From: JAMXLO01 sp041487355
GTDB taxonomy: Bacteria > Pseudomonadota > Alphaproteobacteria > Acetobacterales > Acetobacteraceae
DNA length: 12,815 nt
Direction: 5' to 3'
NCBI GenBank assembly: GCA_041487355.1
Contig: JBGPND010000152.1
Span: 1-12,815 of the forward strand
The notes under the pieces are model-generated. The model was given only the letters and a program-made list of their open reading frames with translations, was not told where the DNA came from and did not search any database. The position numbers and the translations under genes are program-made. Shown in pieces: positions 1-5,665 of this stretch. The stretch's first letter is position 1; every line of letters begins with the position of its first letter.

Positions 1-239
1 CCCAGCAGCAGCGGCCGCAGATGCACGTCGAGCGCCGCGGCGGACGCTTCGGGCGAACCGGTGAACACCGTCCAGGGAGCCGCCTCGCCCCAGCCGGTGA
101 TGCCGGCGTCGGTATCCAGCCGCAGGATGATGTTGGTGCTGGCGGCAAAATCGCCGATGCCATGCGAGTGCACCGCACGCACCGGCAGCCGTACTGTGTA
201 AACAGAGACGGCGGAAATACGCAGGTCGGGTTCACTCAT
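1..239 (-). CDS. Mandelate racemase/muconate lactonizing enzyme family protein, N-terminal part
   Basis: Partial gene, cut by the left edge of the window; 79 codons are visible from the ATG at 239. The protein starts MSEPDLRISAVSVYTVRLPV and then shows a central GITGWGEAAP stretch. That is the hallmark of the N-terminal capping domain of the enolase superfamily (mandelate racemase, muconate cycloisomerase, dipeptide epimerase and sugar acid dehydratase types), which abstracts a proton alpha to a carboxylate using Mg2+. The catalytic barrel lies outside the window, so the substrate cannot be assigned. The start follows the stop of the upstream dioxygenase gene by 7 bases on the same strand, which indicates one transcript and possibly one pathway for a small carboxylate. 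Family assignment is fairly sure; the reaction is unknown. Confidence 0.8.
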   Translation of the reverse strand, partial: MSEPDLRISAVSVYTVRLPVRAVHSHGIGDFAASTNIILRLDTDAGITGWGEAAPWTVFTGSPEASAAALDVHLRPLLL

Positions 240-246
240 GCGCCGC

Positions 247-1086
247 TCAGTGCGGCCGGTCGCCGGCGAGCGTGATGCGCTGCATGATGCGGCGGTGGCC
301 GGCGTAGTCGTTCACCGCGTAGTGCTGCGCGCAGCGATTGTCCCAGATCGCCAGCGAGCCGGCCGTCCAGCGGAAGCGGCAGGTGAACTCCGGACGGATC
401 TGATGGCGAAACAGGAATTCGAGCAGCGGTGCGCATTCCTCTTCGGTCATGCCGGCAAAGCTTACCGTGTGCGCGCGATTGACGAACAGCGCCTTGCGCC
501 CGGTCTCCGGGTGCGTGCGCACCACCGGATGCTCGGCGGTCAGCAGCTTGCGCGCATCGGCACTGCCGTCGGAGCGGATGCGGTCTTCCCGCGTCCGGCT
601 GGAATCCGCCTTCGCCGAACTGGCGACCCCCTTCAGCCCGGCCAGTAGCTGCTTCATGCCATCCGACAGGCTATCATAAGCGAGGTACTGGTTGGCGAAG
701 ATTGTGTCGCCGCCCGTCTCCGGCATCTCGCGCGCGACCAGCAGCGTGGCCATGGGCGGCTCCTGCAGGTAGGTCGTGTCGGAATGCCACACGCCGCCAA
801 AATTGATCTTCTCGTGCGGGAGCTTCGAGACGGTGATGATCTCGGGGAAGCCCTCGATGCCCTTGAGGAACGGATACTCGATGGGGGTGCCGAAGCGGCG
901 CGCCAGAGCGAGGAAGCGGTCGGGCGGCAAATCCTGGTCCCGGAAGAAGATCACGAGGTGATCGAGCAGAGCCTGGCGGATGGCTTGCACCGTCGCCACC
1001 GGCAAATCACCGGCGAGATCAACGCCCTGCAGCTCGGCGCCGAGCGCGCCGGCGATCGGCCTGATCTCGAACGCTGCGTTGCGCAT
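247..1086 (-). CDS. TauD/TfdA-family Fe(II)/2-oxoglutarate-dependent dioxygenase
   Basis: The 279-residue protein is the usual length for TauD/TfdA enzymes, which couple decarboxylation of 2-oxoglutarate to hydroxylation of a small substrate such as taurine, other sulfonates or aryloxyacetates. The iron triad is visible: H101 and D103 in VWHSDTTY, and H255 in CAQHYAVNDY. R266, in HRRIMQR, is placed to bind 2-oxoglutarate. GGDTIFANQYLAYDSLSD (about 125-142) is a typical family stretch. The ATG at 1086 was chosen because the protein then begins at the conserved IRPIAGALGAELQGVDL strand and a strong GGGAGGGAG ribosome site lies just upstream; the open frame continues much further upstream only because of high GC. 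It heads an apparent two-gene unit with the enolase-superfamily gene and is divergent from cysS. The sequence alone does not separate taurine from other substrates, so no symbol is given. Confidence 0.92.
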   Translation of the reverse strand: MRNAAFEIRPIAGALGAELQGVDLAGDLPVATVQAIRQALLDHLVIFFRDQDLPPDRFLALARRFGTPIEYPFLKGIEGFPEIITVSKLPHEKINFGGVWHSDTTYLQEPPMATLLVAREMPETGGDTIFANQYLAYDSLSDGMKQLLAGLKGVASSAKADSSRTREDRIRSDGSADARKLLTAEHPVVRTHPETGRKALFVNRAHTVSFAGMTEEECAPLLEFLFRHQIRPEFTCRFRWTAGSLAIWDNRCAQHYAVNDYAGHRRIMQRITLAGDRPH

Positions 1087-1218
1087 GGCTCCCTCCCCGT
1101 CTCTGCCGGACCAGCCCCGGACAGTGATCCGGGCAAGTCTAGCCCAGCCGGCCGGTGACGGAAGCGTTGATTTGCCGGCCGGTTTGGCCGAAAAAGCCCG
1201 TTCTCCGGAGATGGGTCC
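1087..1218. promoter_or_regulatory. Divergent intergenic region with repeated CCGGCCGG palindromes
   Basis: These 132 bases separate the divergent dioxygenase and cysS genes and must hold both promoters. No clear -35/-10 pair is seen. There is a 10-base direct repeat GCCGGCCGGT at 1147-1156 and 1174-1183, spaced 27 bases, each containing the self-complementary CCGGCCGG. A small inverted repeat CCCGGA/TCCGGG lies at 1116-1133. The spacing of nearly three helical turns would suit paired operators, but this is inference. Confidence 0.35.
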
Positions 1219-2568
1219 ATGCACCAGCTTTTTCTGCACAACAGCCTGAGCCGCCGGAAGGAGCGGTTCGAGCCAGTCGATCCCCAGCATGTGCGGATGT
1301 ATGTGTGTGGCCTGACTGTCTACGACCTCCCGCATATCGGCAATGCGCGCCCGATGGTGGTGTTCGACGTCCTCGCGCGCCTGCTTCGCCTGCTCTATCC
1401 GCGCGTGACCTATGTGCGCAACATCACCGACGTTGACGACAAGATCAACGCGCGCGCCAAGCAGAGCGGCGAGCCGATCGGCTCGATCACCGAGCGGACC
1501 ACGGCTGAATTCCATGCCGACATGGTTGCACTCGGCGTCCTGCCGCCGGACGAGGAACCACGCGCCACGCAGCACATTGCCGAGATGATCCAGATCATTG
1601 AGCGGTTGATCGGCTCCGGCCATGCCTATGCGGCAGAGGGCCATGTGCTGTTCTCCGTGCCGAGCTATCCGTCGTATGGACGTCTGTCTGGACGCAGCCC
1701 GGACGAGCTGCTGGCCGGAGCCCGGATCGACGTGGCGCCGTACAAGCGCAATCCTGGTGACTTCGTGCTGTGGAAGCCCTCGACGCCCGATCTGCCAGGC
1801 TGGGACAGCCCGTGGGGCCGCGGGCGGCCAGGCTGGCATATCGAGTGCAGTGCCATGTCGTGGCGTTATCTCGGCGAGACGTTTGACATCCATGGCGGCG
1901 GCACCGACCTGATCTTCCCGCATCACGAGAACGAGCTGGCGCAGAACGTCTGCGCATTTCCCGGCAGTCGCTTCGCACGCTACTGGGTGCACAACGGCAT
2001 GTTGTTGGTGAACGGCGAGAAGATGTCGAAGAGCCTCGGCAACTTCACCTTTCTGCGCGACGTGCTGGCAAAGGTGCCGGGCGAGGCGGTGCGGCTGCTG
2101 CTGCTGCGCACGCATTACCGCTCGACGCCGGATTTTTCGGACGCGGCGGTGGCTGAGGCGAAGCGCGAGCTGGATCGGTTCTACCGCGCGCTGGAGAGAT
2201 ATCCTGACATCGCCAGCGTCGATGTGCCGGCACCGGTGATGGAAGCGCTGTGCGATGACCTGAATACGCCGCTCGCCCTGTCGGCGATGCATGCGCTGGC
2301 GGATCGTGCGTTTGCGGGGGACTTCGACGCGGCATGCGGATTGCGCGCGGCGGGCGCGGTGCTGGGTCTGCTGCAGGCCGACCCGGGCGCCTGGTTCCGT
2401 GGCGGCGACGTCGATGTCGGGGCGATCGAGGCGGCGATCGCCGAGCGGCTGGCGGCGCGCAAGGCACGCGACTTCGCGCGCGCCGATGCGATCCGCGCCG
2501 AGTGGGCGGCCAAGGGGATTGCATTCGAGGACGGGCCGCAGGGAACCAAATGGAGGCACGTGCAATGA
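1219..2568 (+). CDS. cysS: Cysteine--tRNA ligase
   Basis: Class I aminoacyl-tRNA synthetase, 449 residues, near the usual 460. It charges tRNA-Cys with cysteine in the cytoplasm. The ATP-binding signatures are intact: HIGN at 39-42 and KMSKS at 268-272. The four zinc ligands that select the cysteine thiol are present at the expected places: C30 (YVCGLTVYD), C210 (WHIECSAM), H235 and E239 (FPHHENE). The NITDVDDKI stretch at 68-76 is also typical. The C-terminal anticodon-binding helices end in RADAIRAEWAAKGIAFEDGP, as in other bacterial CysRS. The ATG at 1219 has a CGGAG site 8 bases upstream. The stop codon overlaps the ATG of the DUF305 gene (ATGA), so the two are translationally coupled. 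Nothing is odd in the sequence. Confidence 0.98.
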   Translation: MHQLFLHNSLSRRKERFEPVDPQHVRMYVCGLTVYDLPHIGNARPMVVFDVLARLLRLLYPRVTYVRNITDVDDKINARAKQSGEPIGSITERTTAEFHADMVALGVLPPDEEPRATQHIAEMIQIIERLIGSGHAYAAEGHVLFSVPSYPSYGRLSGRSPDELLAGARIDVAPYKRNPGDFVLWKPSTPDLPGWDSPWGRGRPGWHIECSAMSWRYLGETFDIHGGGTDLIFPHHENELAQNVCAFPGSRFARYWVHNGMLLVNGEKMSKSLGNFTFLRDVLAKVPGEAVRLLLLRTHYRSTPDFSDAAVAEAKRELDRFYRALERYPDIASVDVPAPVMEALCDDLNTPLALSAMHALADRAFAGDFDAACGLRAAGAVLGLLQADPGAWFRGGDVDVGAIEAAIAERLAARKARDFARADAIRAEWAAKGIAFEDGPQGTKWRHVQ

Positions 2569-2978
2569 GACTTCGATCGCAATCCGCCGTTCGCTTGTCA
2601 TCCCCGCGCAAGCGGGGACCCAGGGGCTGTATCCCCGCTTGCGCGGTGCTGCTGCTGACCGCGACATCCGCCTTCGCCCAGTCGATGCCGGGCATGCAGA
2701 TGGGCACGCCGACACCAAACCTCCCGGCGTCCACCAAGGGTTATCGCGATGCCATGACGAAGATGGACCAGGCCATGGCCATCACCTATTCCGGCGACGC
2801 CGACAAGGACTTCGTCGCCGGCATGATGCCGCACCACCAGGGCGCGATCGACATGGCGCGGGTCGAGCTGCAGTACGGCAAGGATCCGCAACTGCGGAAG
2901 CTGGCGCAGGACATCATCGCCGCGCAGCAGAAGGAGATCGCCTTCATGAAGACCTGGCAGGCCAAGCAGGCGAAATGA
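2565..2978 (+). CDS. Secreted DUF305 protein with a palindromic repeat inside its signal peptide
   Basis: The 137-residue product carries one DUF305 domain (about 57-137), recognised by DKDFVAGMMPHHQGAIDMARVEL and the following KLAQDIIAAQQKEIAFMKTW helix. DUF305 proteins are small exported four-helix proteins; some members have been tied to copper and other metals, and the HH pair and the Met-rich SMPGMQMG segment after the signal peptide would suit that, but no function is proven here. The ATG at 2565 overlaps the cysS stop. Residues 1-38 form an export signal: a basic N-terminal part, a hydrophobic stretch of about residues 21-34, and a likely cut after AFA (A38/Q39). Oddly, residues 11-27 are encoded by a palindromic repeat (2595-2646) that also occurs at 8949. 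The repeat contributes the RKRG positive patch and the first part of the hydrophobic core. The family call is sure; the function is not. Confidence 0.9.
   Translation: MRLRSQSAVRLSSPRKRGPRGCIPACAVLLLTATSAFAQSMPGMQMGTPTPNLPASTKGYRDAMTKMDQAMAITYSGDADKDFVAGMMPHHQGAIDMARVELQYGKDPQLRKLAQDIIAAQQKEIAFMKTWQAKQAK
2595..2646. repeat. Palindromic repeat lying inside the DUF305 coding sequence
   Basis: The left arm (2595-2623, starting TTGTCATCCCCGCGC) is identical over 29 bases to 8949-8977. A perfect 15-base inverted repeat pairs CCGCGCAAGCGGGGA (2604-2618) with TCCCCGCTTGCGCGG (2632-2646) across a 13-base spacer. This is the common GTCATCCCCGCG...CGGGGACCCAG type of dispersed palindrome found between genes in many proteobacteria. 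Here it is read in frame without a stop as residues 11-27 of the DUF305 precursor. Confidence 0.88.
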
Positions 2979-3018
2979 GTTGCGTCCTGGGCACCGCCGT
3001 GGGGGCGGCAACGTCCCA

Positions 3019-3157
3019 AGGAAGAATAACACGGCGACCACGGAGGGCACACGGAGGACACGGAGAAGGATTTCTGGCGCGCGTGCGGCGCGCAAGCATT
3101 CGTCTAGTCCGTGAACTCCGTGCCGTCTCCGTGCCCTCCGTGTTATTCTTGCTTCCT
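3019..3157. repeat. Long imperfect inverted repeat, CACGGAGG type, between DUF305 gene and trmJ
   Basis: The left arm at about 3019-3065 (AGGAAGAATAACACGG, then several CACGGAGG units) is the imperfect reverse complement of the right arm at about 3116-3157 (CTCCGTGCC..., ending TGTTATTCTTGCTTCCT). The outer arms match almost exactly around GAATAACACGG. The middle holds GC-rich GCGCGC runs and no gene. It is a dispersed-repeat (MITE-like) structure that fills the gap and ends 9 bases before the trmJ start. Confidence 0.75.
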
Positions 3158-3165
3158 GCCGCGCC

Positions 3166-3960
3166 ATGACCGGCCGCGATGGCGGTGCCGACCTCGCGCC
3201 GATTGGCAATTCGCCCGTCGTCATCCTGGTGCGGCCGCAGCTTGCCGACAATATCGGTGCCTGCGCTCGCGCAATGGCGAATGGCGGGCTGTTCCATCTG
3301 CGCCTCGTCGCGCCACGCGACGGTTGGCCGCAGGAGAAGGCATGGCGCAATTCGTCGGGCGCCGATCGGATTCTGGATTGCGTGACGCTGCATGCCACCG
3401 TCGCCGATGCGGTCGCCGACCTGCACCACGTGTTCGCCACCTGCCCTCGCCCGCGCCATATCATCAAACCGGTGCTGACGGCGCGCGGCGCCGCGGCGGA
3501 GCTGCGCGAGATCTGCACACGTGATCTGCGCGCCGGCGTGCTGTTCGGTCCCGAGCGCGCCGGCCTCGACAACGATGACATGGCAGAGGCGGATGCATTG
3601 GTGCGATTTCCGCTCAACCCCGCGTTCATGTCACTGAACCTGGCGCAAGCGGTGATGGTGCTGGCCTATGAGTGGTGGGCCGCCGCCGATGCGACGCCAC
3701 CGCGTTCGCTGATGACCAACGAGACGCGCGTCGCCACCAAGGCGGAACTGGAGAATTTCCTCAGGCACCTGGTGGACCAGCTCGATGCCTGCGGCTTCCT
3801 GCGCAATCTGCCGAAGCGGCCGGGAATGGTCCGCAACATCCGTCATTTCTTCCAGCGCGGCGAGGTGACCGAACAGGAGCTGCGCACGCTGCACGGCATC
3901 GTCACCGAGCTGGCAATCGGGCGGCGGCAGATGGGGCGTATCGAGCGCGACGAATTGTGA
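3166..3960 (+). CDS. trmJ: TrmJ-type tRNA (cytidine/uridine-32-2'-O)-methyltransferase
   Basis: This 264-residue SpoU/TrmH-class (SPOUT) methyltransferase uses S-adenosylmethionine. The three trefoil-knot motifs are clear: NIGACARAMANGG at 29-41 (motif 1, with the catalytic Arg R35), VLFGPERAGLDNDD at 125-138 (motif 2) and FPLNPAFMSLNLAQAV at 148-163 (motif 3). The arrangement, with a helical C-terminal extension containing TKAELENFLRHLVDQLD and ending RIERDEL, matches TrmJ, which methylates position 32 of the tRNA anticodon loop. SpoU-class rRNA methyltransferases are less likely because they lack that extension. The ATG at 3166 fits the family start, about 15 residues before PVVILVRPQ, but I see no Shine-Dalgarno sequence: the space upstream is the end of an inverted repeat, which may have displaced the original leader. 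Confidence 0.88.
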   Translation: MTGRDGGADLAPIGNSPVVILVRPQLADNIGACARAMANGGLFHLRLVAPRDGWPQEKAWRNSSGADRILDCVTLHATVADAVADLHHVFATCPRPRHIIKPVLTARGAAAELREICTRDLRAGVLFGPERAGLDNDDMAEADALVRFPLNPAFMSLNLAQAVMVLAYEWWAAADATPPRSLMTNETRVATKAELENFLRHLVDQLDACGFLRNLPKRPGMVRNIRHFFQRGEVTEQELRTLHGIVTELAIGRRQMGRIERDEL

Positions 3961-4143
3961 CTGCTGCATTGACGCTTTGCTCCATGTCGCGGATCGGCGG
4001 GAGATGGAGCAAGCCGCCCAGGCACGGTTGACGCAGCGTAGCCATGGACACGAACGTAGCCACGGACGCCATCGCGCCAGGCCGGTGGTTTCGCGCTACA
4101 CTCCATACCCCGCGCGAACACCACCACCCTAGGAGCAAACCCG
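3961..4143. other. Intergenic region: hairpin after trmJ, 13-base direct repeat, leader of the DUF336 gene
   Basis: No gene is seen. A perfect 9-base inverted repeat, TTGCTCCAT (3977-3985) and ATGGAGCAA (4004-4012), with an 18-base loop follows the trmJ stop closely. It may end or protect the trmJ message, although no T-run follows. A direct repeat of CGTAGCCATGGAC (4037-4049) and CGTAGCCACGGAC (4055-4067), one mismatch, 18-base period, lies about 80-110 bases before the next gene and could be a pair of binding sites. AGGAG at 4131-4135 is the ribosome site for the ATG at 4144. Confidence 0.5.
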
Positions 4144-4545
4144 ATGGCCCGTGACGTATCCCTTCGTCCGCTGCTGACCGTCGTCCTTGCCACCGCCGCG
4201 CTTCCGGTCCCCGGCTACGCCGAAGGGCTGCTCCCCACCCACCGTATCCCTGCCGAACTCGCCAGCCAGGCTGCAGCCGAAACCGTGGCGAGCTGTGCGA
4301 AGCAGGGCTATGCCGAGACCGCCGTGGTGGTCGACGCCGATGGCGTGCGGCAGGCCGTGCTGCGCGGCGATCGCGCCGGCAGCCACACGCTCGACAGCGC
4401 ATACGACAAGGCCTACACGGCCGCCTCGTTCAAGGCCGACACCAGCGCGCTGTTCGAGCGCTCCAAGACGGTCCCCGGGTCCGCCAACCTGTTTACCCTG
4501 GATTGTCGCCCGTGGTACGGGGAAAGCTGTTTGAGCCATTTGTGA
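4144..4545 (+). pseudogene. GlcG/HbpS-like (DUF336) heme-binding-type periplasmic protein, N-terminal fragment, interrupted
   Basis: The reading frame has 133 codons, but only the first 118 (to about 4497) belong to the family; the rest is read into an insertion. Residues 1-26 are a signal peptide (hydrophobic LLTVVLATAALPVPGYA). AETVASCAKQGYAETAVVVDADGVRQAVLRGDRAGSHTLDSAYDKAYTA is the N-terminal half of the GlcG/HbpS fold, whose members include heme-binding secreted proteins. The missing C-terminal half is found intact at 5498-5656. Joining 4144-4497 to 5498-5656 gives one frame of 170 residues, the expected size, with no residue lost (…SANLFT then QLPHLMLFGGG…). AGGAG lies 8 bases before the ATG. 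The truncated product lacks the glycine-rich core strand of the fold and is unlikely to work. Confidence 0.88.
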
Positions 4546-4691
4546 CCACAAAGGCCAGCGGCCTCGGGATCGGACTATCGATATGTCGCTTCATAGTCGA
4601 GGCACATGGGGGACGATTGCAGGCGGACGATAACCCGGGCGGGGGCACGGTGTTTCGCTTTACGCTCCCGCGACAAAGAACCTCTACGTAG
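4500..4691 (+). pseudogene. 3' end of a sensor histidine kinase gene (HATPase domain tail)
   Basis: The frame reads GLSPVVRGKLFEPFVTTK, then ASGLGIGLSICRFIVEAHGG, and ends FRFTLPRQRTST with TAG at 4689-4691. These are the F-box (FEPFVTTK) and G2 box (GLGIGLSI) of a bacterial histidine kinase ATP-binding domain, followed by the usual PGGGTVFRFTLP ending. The N box, most of the G1 box, the phospho-acceptor histidine and any sensor domain are missing. The homology begins exactly at the left edge of the insert, so this is a passenger fragment, not a local gene. The style is that of FixL/NodV-type PAS kinases, but the piece is too short to be sure. It has no start of its own and should make no functional protein. 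Confidence 0.85.
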
Positions 4692-4732
4692 GTCGGGGAT
4701 CCGATACATATGGACCCGACGCCACGCAGAGG
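4681..4732. terminator. Imperfect hairpin between convergent kinase tail and lipoprotein gene, likely bidirectional terminator
   Basis: CCTCT (4681-4685) pairs with AGAGG (4728-4732), CGT (4687-4689) with ACG (4724-4726), and GTCGGG (4692-4697) with CCCGAC (4715-4720), leaving a loop of 17 bases. It lies between two convergent gene ends, which is where a two-way terminator is expected. No long T-run flanks it, so this is a structural prediction. Confidence 0.5.
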
Positions 4733-4749
4733 ACATTGGCGCTACGTAG

Positions 4750-5271
4750 TCAGGTGCCATCCCCTGTGAGAATCATATCGATCCGCCGGTTCTTCGCGCG
4801 GCCCTCGGGTGTACTATTGGAGGCAATTGGATCGTCTTCACCGAGGCCTTTGGCTGACAGCAGGTTGAGGTTTGCGCCTTGAGACTGGAGATACTGCACA
4901 GCGGCATCGGCCCGCTTCAACGACAGTACATAGTTGTTTGGAACCCCCATCTGCTGCAATTGGGATCCGACCGGCGTATTGTCGGTATAGCCAGTCACTA
5001 GGATTCTAGTGTTCTGCAGCCTGGATAGTGTCGGAACCATCTTGCTGAGTACCGGTGCTCCGGGTTTGAGCTGGAATCCGCCTGAAGCGAACATATAGTC
5101 AGCGCTCGACGTGATCTTGACGGCCCCGCTCTGGTTGGTCACTTCCACCGGCTCGCCCGCCAACGCTGTCCTGAGGTCGTCGGCGACCCTGTTGAGCTTC
5201 CCTGACGCGCAACCCGACAGGCCCAAAGCCAGCGTCGCCACGGCCAATAGCGAGAGTTTCCTATGTGGCAT
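4750..5271 (-). CDS. OmpA-family outer-membrane lipoprotein carried on the insert
   Basis: The 173-residue protein starts MPHRKLSLLAVATLALGLSG followed by C21. L-S-G-C is a lipobox, so the mature protein should be lipid-anchored at C21. Residues about 55-170 form an OmpA-like peptidoglycan-binding domain: YMFASGGFQLKPGAPVLSKM, then ILVTGYTDNTPVG with D97, and TPEGRAKNRRIDMILTG with R158, R162 and R163, the usual contacts to diaminopimelate. It is therefore expected to tie the outer membrane to the cell wall, as Pal-like proteins do, although it is not clearly Pal itself. The ATG at 5271 has a GAAGGGA ribosome site 8 bases upstream. The gene is complete and may be active in its new place. Its lower GC content and its position inside a broken gene mark it as acquired. 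An FNR/FixK-type box lies about 135 bases before the start. Confidence 0.9.
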   Translation of the reverse strand: MPHRKLSLLAVATLALGLSGCASGKLNRVADDLRTALAGEPVEVTNQSGAVKITSSADYMFASGGFQLKPGAPVLSKMVPTLSRLQNTRILVTGYTDNTPVGSQLQQMGVPNNYVLSLKRADAAVQYLQSQGANLNLLSAKGLGEDDPIASNSTPEGRAKNRRIDMILTGDGT

Positions 5272-5403
5272 GTTGTGTCCCTTCGAAGCCGGCATTTCCC
5301 CTTGAACGGCCGTATCGGCGACCACAAGGGCACAGTAGGCTGTGCTAACGTGACGTGTTGCAGCAGCCATGGCCGCTTGTCGACCGTTCGGATTGTCATC
5401 ACA

Positions 5404-5417
5404 TTGACATAAATCAA
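5404..5417 (-). promoter_or_regulatory. FNR/FixK-type binding site upstream of the lipoprotein gene
   Basis: TTGACATAAATCAA at 5404-5417 (read on the minus strand TTGATTTATGTCAA) agrees with the FNR/FixK consensus TTGAT-N4-ATCAA at 9 of 10 fixed positions, and the dyad extends outward to ACATTGA/TCAATGT. It is centred about 139 bases before the lipoprotein start. If the site acts at -41.5, transcription would start near 5369 with a leader of about 100 bases; no clear -10 was found. It would place the lipoprotein under low-oxygen control. Confidence 0.6.
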
Positions 5418-5497
5418 TGTGGCAGGTGGGGGTCGTGTTACTGGGTTCTTGCGGTGGGGAAAAGCTCTCAGGGACGCGGCTAGGTGATGTCGTATGA

Positions 5498-5656
5498 ACC
5501 CAGCTTCCCCACCTCATGCTGTTCGGCGGCGGCATCGTCATCAAGGTTGGCGACGAAGTGGTGGGTGCGATCGGCGCCGCCGGCGCACCGGGTGCCAATC
5601 TGGATGATGCGTGCGCGCGCGCCGGCCTCGACAAGATCCGCGACCAGCTCAAATAG
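5498..5656 (+). pseudogene. GlcG/HbpS-like (DUF336) protein, C-terminal fragment beyond the insert
   Basis: The frame reads TQLPHLMLFGGGIVIKVGDE, then VVGAIGAAGAPGANLDDACA and RAGLDKIRDQLK, ending at TAG 5654-5656. GGG-IVIK-GDEVVGAIGAAGAPG is the glycine-rich C-terminal half of the GlcG/HbpS fold and ACARAGLDKIRDQLK its last helix. An in-frame TGA at 5495-5497 sits directly before the fragment, inside the insert, so it has no start of its own. It continues the frame broken at 4497. The acyl-CoA dehydrogenase gene on the other strand ends 10 bases later. Confidence 0.88.
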
Positions 5657-5665
5657 GCGCCGCGC

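Larger units (their letters stand above)
4499..5497. other. About 1-kb foreign insert splitting the DUF336 gene, bounded by ACCC
   Basis: The ends were set by restoring the host reading frame. ACCC occurs at 4495-4498 and again at 5498-5501, and removing one copy together with the DNA between them rejoins the DUF336 codons exactly. ACCC may be a 4-base target duplication or a microhomology. The insert is visibly less GC-rich than its flanks. It holds a decapitated histidine kinase end, a likely bidirectional terminator, a complete lipoprotein gene on the minus strand and that gene's upstream region. I see no transposase and no terminal inverted repeats, so the mechanism of entry is unknown. 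Confidence 0.8.

Noticed and set aside
1087..2718. Long minus-strand open frame running in from the dioxygenase gene through cysS
   Set aside because: It is antisense to a clear cysS, has low-complexity Arg/Ala/His-rich content typical of the opposite strand of GC-rich genes, and the dioxygenase has a good start and ribosome site at 1086.
2598..3629. 343-codon minus-strand open frame
   Set aside because: It is antisense to the DUF305 gene, an inverted repeat and trmJ; its translation shows no family and is Arg/Ala-rich shadow sequence.
5404..5513. Integron attC site at the right end of the insert
   Set aside because: No GTTRRRY/RYYYAAC core pair was found, and the lipoprotein gene brings its own leader and terminator, unlike a typical cassette.
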